Source of the DNA: Acidimicrobiaceae bacterium
Lineage (GTDB): Bacteria; Actinomycetota; Acidimicrobiia; Acidimicrobiales; MedAcidi-G1
Assembly: GCA_002729765.1 (NCBI GenBank)
Contig: PBYV01000051.1
Coordinates: 1 to 53,306, forward strand
Length of the DNA stretch: 53,306 bases
Direction of reading: 5' to 3'
Shown here: one piece after another, positions 35,692-44,304 of the stretch
Numbering within the stretch: position 1 is the first letter of the stretch
Layout of the letters: each line of letters opens with the position of its first letter
Notes under the pieces: generated by a model
Told to the model about the DNA's origin: nothing
Seen by the model: the letters and a program-made list of their open reading frames with translations, nothing else
Database searches by the model: none
Position numbers and translations under genes: made by a program

Positions 35692-35951
35692 TGCTGAAAG
35701 GTAAATGGTTGACAAAGCTCTTCTTTGCTCTGTTGTGGAAACCTTCATTGTGGTCTACAAGCATTAAGCAGATTTTTATTCTCGCCAAAAGTAGATGGCT
35801 ATTGATTCCTCCCTTTCTGCCATTTCCTAGTAACGATTTTTTGGAATTCAGAATTATTACTTATCAGGGCGAGTCGGGAAAGCTGCCACAAACTGATGTT
35901 GTAATTAAATGGCTTACATGGGTAGCAGATTTAGAAAAATCAAAGAATTAA
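35691..35951 (+). CDS. Small conserved protein, unknown function
   Basis: An 86-residue basic, tryptophan-rich protein from GTG 35691, whose first base is the last base of the ROK stop codon. The segments KPSLWSTSIKQIFILAKSRW and LLIPPFLPFP recall a small family I associate with actinobacterial genomes, often beside lipoate-ligase-like genes. No membrane helix is convincing and no motif indicates an activity. Tight overlap on both sides (4-base gap to the next gene) supports coding status. Confidence 0.72.
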   Translation: MLKGKWLTKLFFALLWKPSLWSTSIKQIFILAKSRWLLIPPFLPFPSNDFLEFRIITYQGESGKLPQTDVVIKWLTWVADLEKSKN

Positions 35952-35955
35952 TACC

Positions 35956-36597
35956 GTGGAAAGCTGGAGTATTAAAAGATCTCAAGGAAGTGTTGCTGAT
36001 AGGCATCTAACACTTCCTACCTTTGAGTCTCGGCAAATAATTATTCATGAGATAGATAGACCAACAATGGTCTTTGGAACTGCGCAGAAAAATATGTTCT
36101 TAGAAACTGCTATCGAATGTGATTATGTTTATAGGAAATCAGGAGGAGGAGCTGTCTTCCTCGAACCAGGTAAGGTCCTATGGGTCGATTTTGTTGTCCC
36201 GAGAGAAGACCCTCTGTGGTGTAACGACATTAGACGTTCCTCGCTATGGCTGGGTGAACTTTGGGTAAGAGCCATGAAAGACATTGGCCTTTACGGGGAA
36301 GTTCATAATGAAGAAATCCGAAAAACGGAACTTTCTCGATTTGTGTGTTTTGCAGGGTTAGCAACTGGTGAGGTCACAGTTTCAGGAAAAAAAGCTATTG
36401 GTATTAGTCAGAGACGAACTCGAGAAGGGGCGTGGTTCCAGTGCGCTGCTCTGTTTTCTTGGCCTGCGGAAAGAATTGTCCGTCTACTTCAAATGGAACC
36501 AGTAAAAAAGATCGTTGACGATTTACTTAAACTGGCCGCTCCTATTGAAGCAGATCCAGATGAATTACTGCTCTCACTTATAAAAAGCGTTAATTAG
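35956..36597 (+). CDS. Lipoate-protein ligase A-like protein
   Basis: A 213-residue protein from GTG 35956 with the BPL/LplA/LipB fold. YRKSGGGAVFLEPG corresponds to the RRxSGGGAV lipoyl-binding loop, and VSGKKAIGISQRRTREGAWFQ holds the lysine expected to contact the adenylate. The region after it departs from canonical LplA (no HG pair) and the protein lacks the C-terminal accessory domain, so it could be an octanoyl or lipoyl transferase with a different carrier or a catalytically altered member. Fold is certain; activity is uncertain. Confidence 0.8.
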   Translation: MESWSIKRSQGSVADRHLTLPTFESRQIIIHEIDRPTMVFGTAQKNMFLETAIECDYVYRKSGGGAVFLEPGKVLWVDFVVPREDPLWCNDIRRSSLWLGELWVRAMKDIGLYGEVHNEEIRKTELSRFVCFAGLATGEVTVSGKKAIGISQRRTREGAWFQCAALFSWPAERIVRLLQMEPVKKIVDDLLKLAAPIEADPDELLLSLIKSVN

Positions 36598-36659
36598 AAC
36601 CTATTAAACCGTAATAAATCAAAGGAAATTGATTAAATCTCTTTCTTTTGGCGCGCCTG

Positions 36660-36688
36660 TTGACAAAAGTGGGGGGGTATACTAGAAA
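36660..36688 (+). promoter_or_regulatory. Probable mraZ/dcw promoter
   Basis: TTGACA (36660-36665) is a perfect -35 element. At 17-base spacing the -10 would be TAGAAA (36683-36688). A better-looking TATACT (36678-36683) overlaps it but is only 12 bases from TTGACA. The spacer contains a run of seven G. Transcription would begin near 36694, inside the MraZ-type repeats. Confidence 0.55.
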
Positions 36689-36690
36689 TG

Positions 36691-36715
36691 TGGAGGAAAA
36701 TGGGGCGAAATGGGA
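36691..36715 (+). promoter_or_regulatory. MraZ operator: three TGGRN repeats at 10-bp period
   Basis: The three consecutive 10-mers TGGAGGAAAA, TGGGGCGAAA and TGGGAAATAT fall in exact register. This is the TGGGN-N5 direct-repeat architecture known for MraZ binding in E. coli. It overlaps the expected transcription start, 62 bases before mraZ, so autorepression of the dcw operon by MraZ is the natural reading. Confidence 0.8.
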
Positions 36716-36776
36716 AATATTTCTTTTCTCTTGTTTTCTAGCGGATTTTCAATACAGGTAGAAAAAGGAAAACAGA

Positions 36777-37202
36777 ATGCTTTTTGTCGGAACACATGAA
36801 CATTCACTCGATGAAAAAGGGCGCCTAGTGCTTCCCGCGAAGTTCCGATCCCGCTTTTCCGCAGAAGCGTTTATTTCACCTGCAGCTAATTGCATTGCAA
36901 TTTATACGCCTGAAGCTTTTGCGGAAATGGTGTCGCGGCTTCAGACGCAAATTCAGGAGGGAAGTGTGGAACCCAAAATACTCAGGCGACTTGCGGCTAA
37001 TTCTGATGAACAACGCATAGACAGTCAAGGCAGATTAAGCATTCCACAACGTTTACGTGAATTTGCTTCTTTAGAAAATGAGGCACTCCTCTGTGGAGCG
37101 ATTACACACATAGAGATTTGGAACCCCAGTGACTGGGAAGGAATGGCAGATGATCTTGACAGATCACTGGCAGATACTTTCTGGCAGGGGGGAGGAATAT
37201 AA
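36777..37202 (+). CDS. mraZ: MraZ transcriptional regulator of the dcw cluster
   Basis: A 141-residue protein with two SpoVT-AbrB-type half-domains. Domain one shows THEHSLDEKGRLVLPAKFRS; domain two shows RIDSQGRLSIPQRLREFA. Both DxxGR motifs that bind DNA in the ring-shaped oligomer are intact. AAAGGA precedes the ATG at 36777. It is the first gene of the division cluster and its probable operator lies just upstream. A 166-base gap to rsmH follows in which no other gene is convincing. Confidence 0.96.
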   Translation: MLFVGTHEHSLDEKGRLVLPAKFRSRFSAEAFISPAANCIAIYTPEAFAEMVSRLQTQIQEGSVEPKILRRLAANSDEQRIDSQGRLSIPQRLREFASLENEALLCGAITHIEIWNPSDWEGMADDLDRSLADTFWQGGGI

Positions 37203-37368
37203 CCACTGCTCATTTAAACAGCTCAATCTTCCGATTATGGATCGTTCTTCGGATAGCGGATGGAAGGCCCCTCCTCCACCTCCTCCCATCAAGATCTTTA
37301 AGAGAATTTCTTAAGTTTGGTTATCCGGGGAACGGTCGATAGTCGGAAAATATTCCAAAGGTAATTAA

Positions 37369-38307
37369 GTGAACAATAAATTAACATCAAACTTTAAGCA
37401 TGAGGCAGTCATGTTGAATGAAGTGCTTGATGTGGTTGACCATATTCCTCCTGGGGTTTTTATCGATGCAACACTTGGCGGGGCTTCACACTCAGAAGGA
37501 ATACTTGATAGGCGCATTGATATTGAACTAGTTGCCCTTGATCGTGACCATTTAGCATTGCAGGCAGCGCGTCACAGGCTCGAAAGGTTTTCAGAAAGAG
37601 TTAGATTTTTTCATAACTCTTTTTCTTCATTGGAGGAAATATTTAATGATGAAAGCATCCCTTTAATTTCTGGTTTCCTTTTTGATTTGGGGGTTTCTTC
37701 ACCGCAGTTAGATAATGCGGAACGAGGTTTTAGTTATCGTTTTGATGGTCCTCTAGACATGAGAATGGATGTTCGTCAGGAAAGAACGGCTTCATATTTA
37801 TTAAACAATTCAGACAGGTCGGAATTGCAGAGAATAATAGAGAAGAATTCTGATGAAAGATTTGCAGCGCGTATAGCTGCTTCAATAATTAGAAATCGTC
37901 CGATCAGCAGTACTTTAGAATTTGCTGAATTGGTAAAGAATGCCATCCCAGCGGCAGCGCGAAGGCGAGGCGGGCATCCCGCCAAAAGAACTTTTCAAGC
38001 AATTCGTATGGAAGTTAACCAGGAACGCGAAGAGTTGATTCAAGGAGTGAGTGCCTCGATTGAGCGATTACGACCAAAAGGGTGCGGAATAGTTATTTCT
38101 TACCACTCTGGTGAAGATCGGATAGTTAAGGAACTATTTAGAAATGTGGTAACTGGTGGTTGTAGTTGCCCGAGCAAACTTCCGTGTGTCTGTGGTGCAG
38201 TCGCAAAAGGCCAGTTGCCACATTCAGGTTTGACTGCTTCGAAGGAAGAAATAAAAGAAAATAGACGAGCAAAGAGTGCTCGAATGAGAGTTTTGGAGAG
38301 CTTATGA
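37369..38307 (+). CDS. rsmH: 16S rRNA m4C1402 methyltransferase
   Basis: A 312-residue SAM-dependent enzyme that N4-methylates C1402 of 16S rRNA. FIDATLGGASHSEGIL is the SAM-binding loop (many homologues have DGTLGxGGHS), DLGVSSPQLDNAERGFS and GPLDMRMD are family signatures, and KRTFQAIRMEVN is the C-terminal motif. A cysteine cluster at GGCSCPSKLPCVCG is common in the family. GTG start behind AAAGG. Overlaps ftsL by 4 bases. Confidence 0.96.
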   Translation: MNNKLTSNFKHEAVMLNEVLDVVDHIPPGVFIDATLGGASHSEGILDRRIDIELVALDRDHLALQAARHRLERFSERVRFFHNSFSSLEEIFNDESIPLISGFLFDLGVSSPQLDNAERGFSYRFDGPLDMRMDVRQERTASYLLNNSDRSELQRIIEKNSDERFAARIAASIIRNRPISSTLEFAELVKNAIPAAARRRGGHPAKRTFQAIRMEVNQEREELIQGVSASIERLRPKGCGIVISYHSGEDRIVKELFRNVVTGGCSCPSKLPCVCGAVAKGQLPHSGLTASKEEIKENRRAKSARMRVLESL

Positions 38308-38681
38308 CTGTCACGATTGATCTTCAAATACCTCGAAAGAAGATAGTTGGAGCTGAGACTCGAAGAAAAAAAACTGGGATCACTTTTTCAATTTTTCTGG
38401 GTGTGGCCATTTCCTTTATTCTTCTATTTTCAGTAGCAGGCTCACATGCTTTCCTAGTTTCCGTTCAACAGGAAGTTGATTCTCTTCAGCGGCAAATAAC
38501 GGAAGGAATGGGTAATTCTCGGGAACTGCGGATCGAGGTAGCCGAATTGAAGAATCCAGAAAGAATTCTTTCTGCCGCCGAAGGTCGTTTAAACATGTTG
38601 CCGCCGCCCAACAGGAAACAATTACGAACAATTTTCGAACTTCCGCCACCGTTGAACAATCCTTTCAGGCGATCAAGTTGA
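38304..38681 (+). CDS. ftsL: FtsL-like division protein
   Basis: A 125-residue bitopic protein. A basic cytoplasmic tail (residues 1-27) precedes a single membrane helix (about 28-50), then a coiled-coil region (VQQEVDSLQRQITEGM through VAELKNPERIL) and a proline-rich C-terminus. Sequence conservation is low in this family, so the call rests on topology and on position between rsmH and ftsI. It should pair with a DivIC/FtsB partner and FtsQ in the septal complex. SD TTGGAGAG; coupled to rsmH. Confidence 0.85.
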   Translation: MTVTIDLQIPRKKIVGAETRRKKTGITFSIFLGVAISFILLFSVAGSHAFLVSVQQEVDSLQRQITEGMGNSRELRIEVAELKNPERILSAAEGRLNMLPPPNRKQLRTIFELPPPLNNPFRRSS

Positions 38682-40537
38682 TGTTCAAAAAAAAGAAAAA
38701 CTCAGGGAAAAGATCCATGCCCTCTCATTTAAAAAGTTTTTTCCGTAGGTCTATTTTCGTTAGTTGTGTGATGATTCTGATTTCTGGAGGTCTGGTATGG
38801 AGATTGGTGCATTTTCAAATATTAGACTCCGAGCGCTATATAGCTCACGGAGCGAGTCAGAGGATGAAAACAGAAGAAGTACTTGCTCAACGAGGATCAA
38901 TACTTGACAGATATGGAGTTGATTTGGCAGTTTCTGTTCCAAGGCGTTCTTTAGTTGCGGACACACGACTTGTTGAAGATCCAGTACAAACTGCTAAAGC
39001 TTTGGTTCAAATATTAGGTGGCGACTTGCTGGAACTAGAAAATAAATTGAGCAGTGGAAAACAATTCGTATATCTGTCTCGACAAGTAGAGGATCGTTTT
39101 GCGGATGCAGTTTTATCGTTAAAACTTTCTGGCATTTACACCCAAAAAGAACAGAGTCGAGTTAGGCCGGATGGGGATGCTGTACTTGCGATCATTGGAA
39201 GAACAGATATTGACGGGAACGGTATAAGTGGTTTAGAAAAATCTTATAACAAATATCTATCTGGTGAGAATGGAGTAAAAATAGTTGAGCGAGGCCCTAG
39301 GGGATCAACGATTCCGGGGGGAGAGTATTCTCTCGAACCAGCTGAGAATGGTGAAACAATTGTCTCAACTTTAGATCGCTCTCTTCAATTTGAAGCTGAG
39401 AAAATTTTGATTTCTGGAGTTGATGAAGCGGGAGGTCACGCAGGCCTTTTGGTAGCAATGAGACCATCTACGGGTGAAATACTTGCGTCAGTGGCGGTGG
39501 AACGAAATCCCGATGGAAAGATCCAACAGATTAGTGAACATCGAAGTGCAACATGGACTTTTGAACCAGGTTCAATAATGAAGCCGTTGACCTTTTCTGC
39601 AGTTATGGATGCTGGTGTGGCTTCCAGTGACTCAGTTCGGAAAGTAGCAGATGAGATACATGTTCATGACTCCGATTTCTCAGACTGGTTTGATCATGAT
39701 GAAACAGACTGGTCAGTTTCTGAGATTCTTTTCAAGTCTTCAAACGTCGGAACTATTCTCTGGGCTCAAGAAATCGGACCAGCACTTTTGCATAACAAGT
39801 TGCAAAAATTTGGTATTGGAAGAAAAAGTGAATTGAATTTCCCTGGAGAAGCGAATGGAATTCTTCTTCCGGTTGAAAAGTGGTCCGGAACTTCCTTGCC
39901 AACCATAGCTATTGGACAAGGGGTTTCTGTTACTCCGATTCAAATGTTGACTGCATACGCAACCATTGCAAACCGTGGATTGAAGCCCGCGCCCACTCTT
40001 GTACGTGGTGTGGGGGATAATGTAGGAATGCCTGTTGATGCGTTAAATACACAACCTGAAAGAATCATTGAATCACGGACTGCTGAGTCGATAGTTGAAA
40101 TAATCGAAACAGTGGTGAGTTCGGGTACTGGAAAGAACGCACAAATTCCTGGTTACAGAGTTGCAGGAAAGACTGGAACGGCATGGAAACCACAATCAGG
40201 TGGTTATGGAGAAGAGGAAGAGGATCGTCGTTACGTAGTATCCTTCGCTGGATTTTTTCCAGTTGATGATCCTGAAATTGTAGCGTTGGTGGTAGTAGAC
40301 GAACCTTCTGCTTCTGCTGACTCTGGAGGAAAAGCTGCTGCTCCAATTTTTGCAGATTTTGCCAAATTTGCAGCGCGGCAATTAAGAATCCCATCTGAAA
40401 ATGAGAAAATCGACTCCTCTTTTTCGGAACGAGTGGTTGCTGTCACTCCAGCGCAAGCGGGATTATTGACTGCTAAGTTGGATGAATTCCCTATTGAGGA
40501 AATTCCTGAAGAAATTGCCGGATCTCTAGTTGAATAA
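38681..40537 (+). CDS. ftsI: Septal peptidoglycan transpeptidase (class B PBP, FtsI/PBP3)
   Basis: About 618 residues. One N-terminal membrane helix (residues about 25-43) is followed by the pedestal domain (AQRGSILDRYG) and the transpeptidase: SxxK in EPGSIMKPLT (serine about 298), SxN in FKSSNVGTI and KTG in AGKTGTAWK (about 494). It cross-links septal peptidoglycan with FtsW. No PASTA repeats are seen, and the tail is a short acidic stretch. The ATG at 38681 overlaps the ftsL stop by one base; the track begins at the TTG three bases earlier. Confidence 0.96.
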   Translation: MFKKKKNSGKRSMPSHLKSFFRRSIFVSCVMILISGGLVWRLVHFQILDSERYIAHGASQRMKTEEVLAQRGSILDRYGVDLAVSVPRRSLVADTRLVEDPVQTAKALVQILGGDLLELENKLSSGKQFVYLSRQVEDRFADAVLSLKLSGIYTQKEQSRVRPDGDAVLAIIGRTDIDGNGISGLEKSYNKYLSGENGVKIVERGPRGSTIPGGEYSLEPAENGETIVSTLDRSLQFEAEKILISGVDEAGGHAGLLVAMRPSTGEILASVAVERNPDGKIQQISEHRSATWTFEPGSIMKPLTFSAVMDAGVASSDSVRKVADEIHVHDSDFSDWFDHDETDWSVSEILFKSSNVGTILWAQEIGPALLHNKLQKFGIGRKSELNFPGEANGILLPVEKWSGTSLPTIAIGQGVSVTPIQMLTAYATIANRGLKPAPTLVRGVGDNVGMPVDALNTQPERIIESRTAESIVEIIETVVSSGTGKNAQIPGYRVAGKTGTAWKPQSGGYGEEEEDRRYVVSFAGFFPVDDPEIVALVVVDEPSASADSGGKAAAPIFADFAKFAARQLRIPSENEKIDSSFSERVVAVTPAQAGLLTAKLDEFPIEEIPEEIAGSLVE

Positions 40538-41946
40538 TGCTTTTATCGAAACTAACCGCCGACATTGAAGGGTTGCTTGATAGCAATCAAGTTGATCCAG
40601 AAATTAAACGTGTTACTCATGACTCACGCGAGGTTATTGAAGGTGATATTTTTTGCTGTTTAAGAGGTAAGACCACTGATGGCCATAATTACATCCAAGA
40701 AGCAATTGATTCAGGTGCTTCTGCGCTCTTAGCTGAAAAAGTAAGTGGGTTGGATATTCCAACGTTTCTAGTTGAAAATGTTAGAGCAGTTTTACCACTT
40801 GTTGCTTCTCGAATTGTTGGTGATCCATCAAAAGAAATAAATGTTGTAGGAGTTACCGGTACTAACGGTAAAACGAGCGTAGTGAGCATGTTGGCTGAAA
40901 TATTAAGTACTTACGGAACCCCCACAGCGACAATTGGAACTTTAACTGGAATGTTAACGACCCCTGAATCTCCGGAACTTCAACGAGAATTACGAAAATA
41001 TTGCAGTGAGGGAGTCGAAGTAGTTGCGATGGAAGTATCTTCCCATTCCCTTGTTCAGAAGCGAGTGAGTAAAACGCACTTTTCAAGTGTTGCTTTCACG
41101 AATCTGAGCCACGATCATCTCGACTTCCATGGAACGATGGAAGATTATTACCTAGCAAAAGGCCTTTTGTTTAGTAGAGAATTCTCAAAAAGAGGAGTAA
41201 TTGCAACGGATTCAGATTATGGGCGGTCTTATTTCGAAAAAGCTATTTCAAGTGGAATGGAAGTGGAAGAACTTTCATTAAAAAATCGGAATGTCGTATT
41301 TACGCAGAAAAGTTCTTCTTTCGATTGGCGTGGAGAAAGGGTAACTATTCCGTTAGGTGGGCCTTTCGCATATTCCAATGCACTTGTTTCTGCTGAAATT
41401 GCTATTCAGCTCGGATTAGAGGTTGCAGAAGTTATTGCAGGATTGAATTCGTTAAATGGTGTTCCTGGGCGGTTCGAACCTGTATCACTCACGCAAGAGA
41501 GTTCAGCGATTATTGACTATGCGCACACACCTTCTGCATTGGCAGAACTTCTTGGAGGGTGCAGAAAAATAGTTGCTGGACGAATTATTCTTGTATTTGG
41601 TTGTGGTGGTGAAAGGGATTCGGAAAAACGTCCCCTAATGGGCGAAGTAGCGAGTGTGGGAGCTGATGTGAATATTTTGACAAGTGATAACCCTCGCGGT
41701 GAAGACGCAGAAAAAATAATTTCTGAAATTGCTTCTGGTATGAGCATAAAACCACGAGTAATTGAAGTGGATAGACGAAAGGCAATAGAACAAGCTTTTA
41801 ATGAAGCCGAATCTGGTGACCTGATCGTAGTTGCTGGACGTGGCCATGAGGAATATCAAGAAATTGACGGGAAGAAGATCCCTTTTTCCGATAAAAATGT
41901 ATTGCTAGATGTCGTTTCAAAAGCATCTTCTTCGGGAGAGCGATGA
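40537..41946 (+). CDS. murE: UDP-MurNAc-tripeptide synthetase
   Basis: A 469-residue Mur ligase. The ATP loop is GVTGTNGKTSVVSM, and SHDHLDFHGTMEDY and VFGCGGERDSEKRPLMGE are ligase signatures. TSDNPRGEDAEKII contains the DNPR motif that selects meso-diaminopimelate over lysine, so the peptidoglycan is probably DAP-type. The ATG overlaps the ftsI stop (TAATG). murF would usually follow, but mraY begins 4 bases before the stop. Confidence 0.96.
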   Translation: MLLSKLTADIEGLLDSNQVDPEIKRVTHDSREVIEGDIFCCLRGKTTDGHNYIQEAIDSGASALLAEKVSGLDIPTFLVENVRAVLPLVASRIVGDPSKEINVVGVTGTNGKTSVVSMLAEILSTYGTPTATIGTLTGMLTTPESPELQRELRKYCSEGVEVVAMEVSSHSLVQKRVSKTHFSSVAFTNLSHDHLDFHGTMEDYYLAKGLLFSREFSKRGVIATDSDYGRSYFEKAISSGMEVEELSLKNRNVVFTQKSSSFDWRGERVTIPLGGPFAYSNALVSAEIAIQLGLEVAEVIAGLNSLNGVPGRFEPVSLTQESSAIIDYAHTPSALAELLGGCRKIVAGRIILVFGCGGERDSEKRPLMGEVASVGADVNILTSDNPRGEDAEKIISEIASGMSIKPRVIEVDRRKAIEQAFNEAESGDLIVVAGRGHEEYQEIDGKKIPFSDKNVLLDVVSKASSSGER

Positions 41947-42995
41947 TACGAATCCTTATAGCCGCTGCTATTGCTATGGTTGTTTCTTTGTTTTTAAGTC
42001 GAACTTTGATTTTTTGGTTGACACGGTTGAAAATTGGGCAACCGATTCGTGAAGATGGCCCTGCTGGTCACATTACAAAAGCAGGAACACCAACAATGGG
42101 AGGTGTTGGAATTGTGGCCGGTGCTACAGCCGGTTACGTCATTAGTGATTTATACCACGGTATTTACACTCGAACTGGAATTTTTGTGATGCTGAGCATT
42201 CTTGGAGCTGGAACAGTGGGGCTAATCGACGACTGGATCAAAGTAGTCCGTGAGAGAAACCTGGGCCTGAACAAGAAAACGAAAATGTTTGGACTTTTGC
42301 TTGTTGCAGTAATTTTCGCCATTTTGATGGTCACCTATTCTCCAGTTCATACTAAAATTTCTTTTACTCGTTTTGACTATCCTGGCTGGGAGATCGGTGA
42401 AGTTTTGTGGAGCCTATGGGCAATTCTTCTTATTTCAGGATCAGCAAATGCAGTTAACTTAACTGACGGGTTAGATGGTTTAGCTGCGGGAGCCGCTATT
42501 TTTTGTTTCGGCGCTTTCGGCGTTATTTCGTTTTGGCAGTTTCGATACCCCGATTTATATGATGTTCCACATGCCTTAGATCTTGCAGTAATTTCAGCTG
42601 CTATGGCGGGCGCCTGTTTAGGTTTCTTATGGTGGAATTCCGCACCGGCACAGATTTTTATGGGTGACACTGGATCGTTGGCAATTGGAACCGGGCTAGC
42701 TGCACTTTCTCTAGCGACAAACACTCAGCTTCTTTTACCTATTGTTGCGGGTTTATTTGTTGTAGAAACCCTTTCAGTGATAATCCAAATATTGGGTTTT
42801 AGATTTTTTTCCAGGCGAAGAGTTTTCAAAATGGCACCCCTTCATCATCATTTTGAATTATCTGGCTGGCCTGAAACCACTGTGATTGTACGTTTTTGGA
42901 TGATGTCTGGCTTGTGTACAGCTCTCGGTATAGGTCTGTTTTATGGTGACTCACTTCGCTCCGGAATAGTCGGATTAATTGCCGGTACCTATTGA
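41943..42995 (+). CDS. mraY: Phospho-MurNAc-pentapeptide transferase
   Basis: A 350-residue integral membrane enzyme with about ten helices. It transfers phospho-MurNAc-pentapeptide to undecaprenyl phosphate, making lipid I. Signatures are GTPTMGGVGIV, LIDDWIKV (catalytic aspartates), NAVNLTDGLDGLAAG, FMGDTGSLAIG and the histidine motif PLHHHFELSGW. ATGA overlap with murE, TGATG overlap with murD. Confidence 0.97.
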   Translation: MIRILIAAAIAMVVSLFLSRTLIFWLTRLKIGQPIREDGPAGHITKAGTPTMGGVGIVAGATAGYVISDLYHGIYTRTGIFVMLSILGAGTVGLIDDWIKVVRERNLGLNKKTKMFGLLLVAVIFAILMVTYSPVHTKISFTRFDYPGWEIGEVLWSLWAILLISGSANAVNLTDGLDGLAAGAAIFCFGAFGVISFWQFRYPDLYDVPHALDLAVISAAMAGACLGFLWWNSAPAQIFMGDTGSLAIGTGLAALSLATNTQLLLPIVAGLFVVETLSVIIQILGFRFFSRRRVFKMAPLHHHFELSGWPETTVIVRFWMMSGLCTALGIGLFYGDSLRSGIVGLIAGTY

Positions 42996-44296
42996 TGGGT
43001 GATGAGACTTTAGTACTCGGATTAGGAATTACAGGATGCGCCGCGAGTGAAGCACTTATCTCGCGTGGTCATGAGGTATGTGCTGTAGATGACTCTCCTT
43101 CAGAATCTATTAAGGAGTGGGCCAACAAATTGTCGCTAGAACTATTCCCAGCTCCTTTGAGTGGTAAATGGGATAATTTCCTTCAAAGATTTTCACAAAT
43201 CCTCATTAGTCCTGGTATTCCTGACTCACATCCTGTCTTTGGAGCTGCTTCCCGGGTTGGGTCGACGATTATCGACGAAGGAGACCTCGCTAATGAATGG
43301 GATGACAGACCTCGATGTGCAGTTACTGGAACTAATGGTAAGACAACAGTTGTGACACTTGTTACGGAGATGCTTAACCGATCAGGTCTAAATGCTGTTG
43401 CGGCTGGAAACTTGGAAAAGCCAGTGCTGACAGCGATAGAAGATAGTTCGGCAGATTGCTTTGTAATCGAGGCATCATCTTTTCGACTTGCTCACTCTCT
43501 TAAGTTCAAAGCATCACCGTCAGTTTGGTTGAATTTTGCGCCTGACCATCTTGATCATCATTTGAACTTAGATACCTACTTGCAAGCAAAAAAACGTGTT
43601 TGGGAAGGTGTTGAAAAAGAATCTGATGCTATTGCGAATTTATCCGATGAGGTTGTGAAACAGTATTCGCCTAAAGGGGTTACTGGGTTTGGAATCGACG
43701 GTTCTTATTGTTATGTACAAGGCTTTAACTTGATATTCGAGGGAGAGTCACTACTTGATATTAGAGATTTACCACGAAGCATGCCTCATGATTTAGAAAA
43801 TGCTCAGGCTGCATTGCTTCTTGCTAAAAAATTCGGAGCTAACGTTGGGTCGTGTGTTGAAACACTTGAGCGGTTTAAAGGATTAGAACATCGAGTCGAG
43901 TTGGTTGCTCAAAGAAATGAAATAGCTTTCGTAAATGACAGCAAATCGACGACTCCTCATTCCACGCTTTCTGCATTAAAGGGCTTACCGGGCGCTGTTT
44001 TAATAGCTGGAGGAAAAAATAAAGGAATTGACTTAACGCCTTTAAAAGAAGCTAAACCGCTCGCTGTTATCGCTATGGGTGAAGCTGCTGAAGAAATAGT
44101 GAAAATTTTTGAAAATGAGTGCAGCGTTGAAGTTGCTAGCACGATGAGCGAAGCAGTTGAAAAGGCTTATAAAAAAGCACTACCCAGAGGAACTGTTCTT
44201 TTATCACCCGCCTGCGCTTCTTTTGACTGGTATGAATCTTATTCTGAAAGAGGTTCAGATTTCATCAGAGCAGTTTCCGAACTGGAAATATTCTAG
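42995..44296 (+). CDS. murD: UDP-MurNAc-L-alanine:D-glutamate ligase
   Basis: About 433 residues. The N-terminal Rossmann-like domain begins LVLGLGITGCAASEAL, the ATP loop is VTGTNGKTTVVTL, NFAPDHLDHH marks the central domain and NDSKSTTPHS the ligase core. It adds D-Glu to UDP-MurNAc-L-Ala. The track opens at TTG 42992; ATG 42995 overlapping the mraY stop is more likely. Confidence 0.96.
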   Translation: MGDETLVLGLGITGCAASEALISRGHEVCAVDDSPSESIKEWANKLSLELFPAPLSGKWDNFLQRFSQILISPGIPDSHPVFGAASRVGSTIIDEGDLANEWDDRPRCAVTGTNGKTTVVTLVTEMLNRSGLNAVAAGNLEKPVLTAIEDSSADCFVIEASSFRLAHSLKFKASPSVWLNFAPDHLDHHLNLDTYLQAKKRVWEGVEKESDAIANLSDEVVKQYSPKGVTGFGIDGSYCYVQGFNLIFEGESLLDIRDLPRSMPHDLENAQAALLLAKKFGANVGSCVETLERFKGLEHRVELVAQRNEIAFVNDSKSTTPHSTLSALKGLPGAVLIAGGKNKGIDLTPLKEAKPLAVIAMGEAAEEIVKIFENECSVEVASTMSEAVEKAYKKALPRGTVLLSPACASFDWYESYSERGSDFIRAVSELEIF

Positions 44297-44304
44297 GTTG
44301 GCTT

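Noticed and set aside
36678-36683. TATACT as the -10 partner of TTGACA upstream of mraZ
   Set aside because: The 12-base spacing is too short for a housekeeping sigma factor; TAGAAA at 17 bases fits better, though TATACT could work with another upstream element.
37129-37314. 61-aa ORF overlapping the end of mraZ
   Set aside because: It starts inside mraZ in another frame without an SD. Only its last 25 codons lie outside mraZ, and they are reported as a low-interest finding, not as a gene.
40370-40537. PASTA domain at the FtsI C-terminus
   Set aside because: The segment VVAVTPAQAGLLTAKLDEF superficially resembles a PASTA start, but it is too short (about 35 residues) for a complete repeat of about 65.
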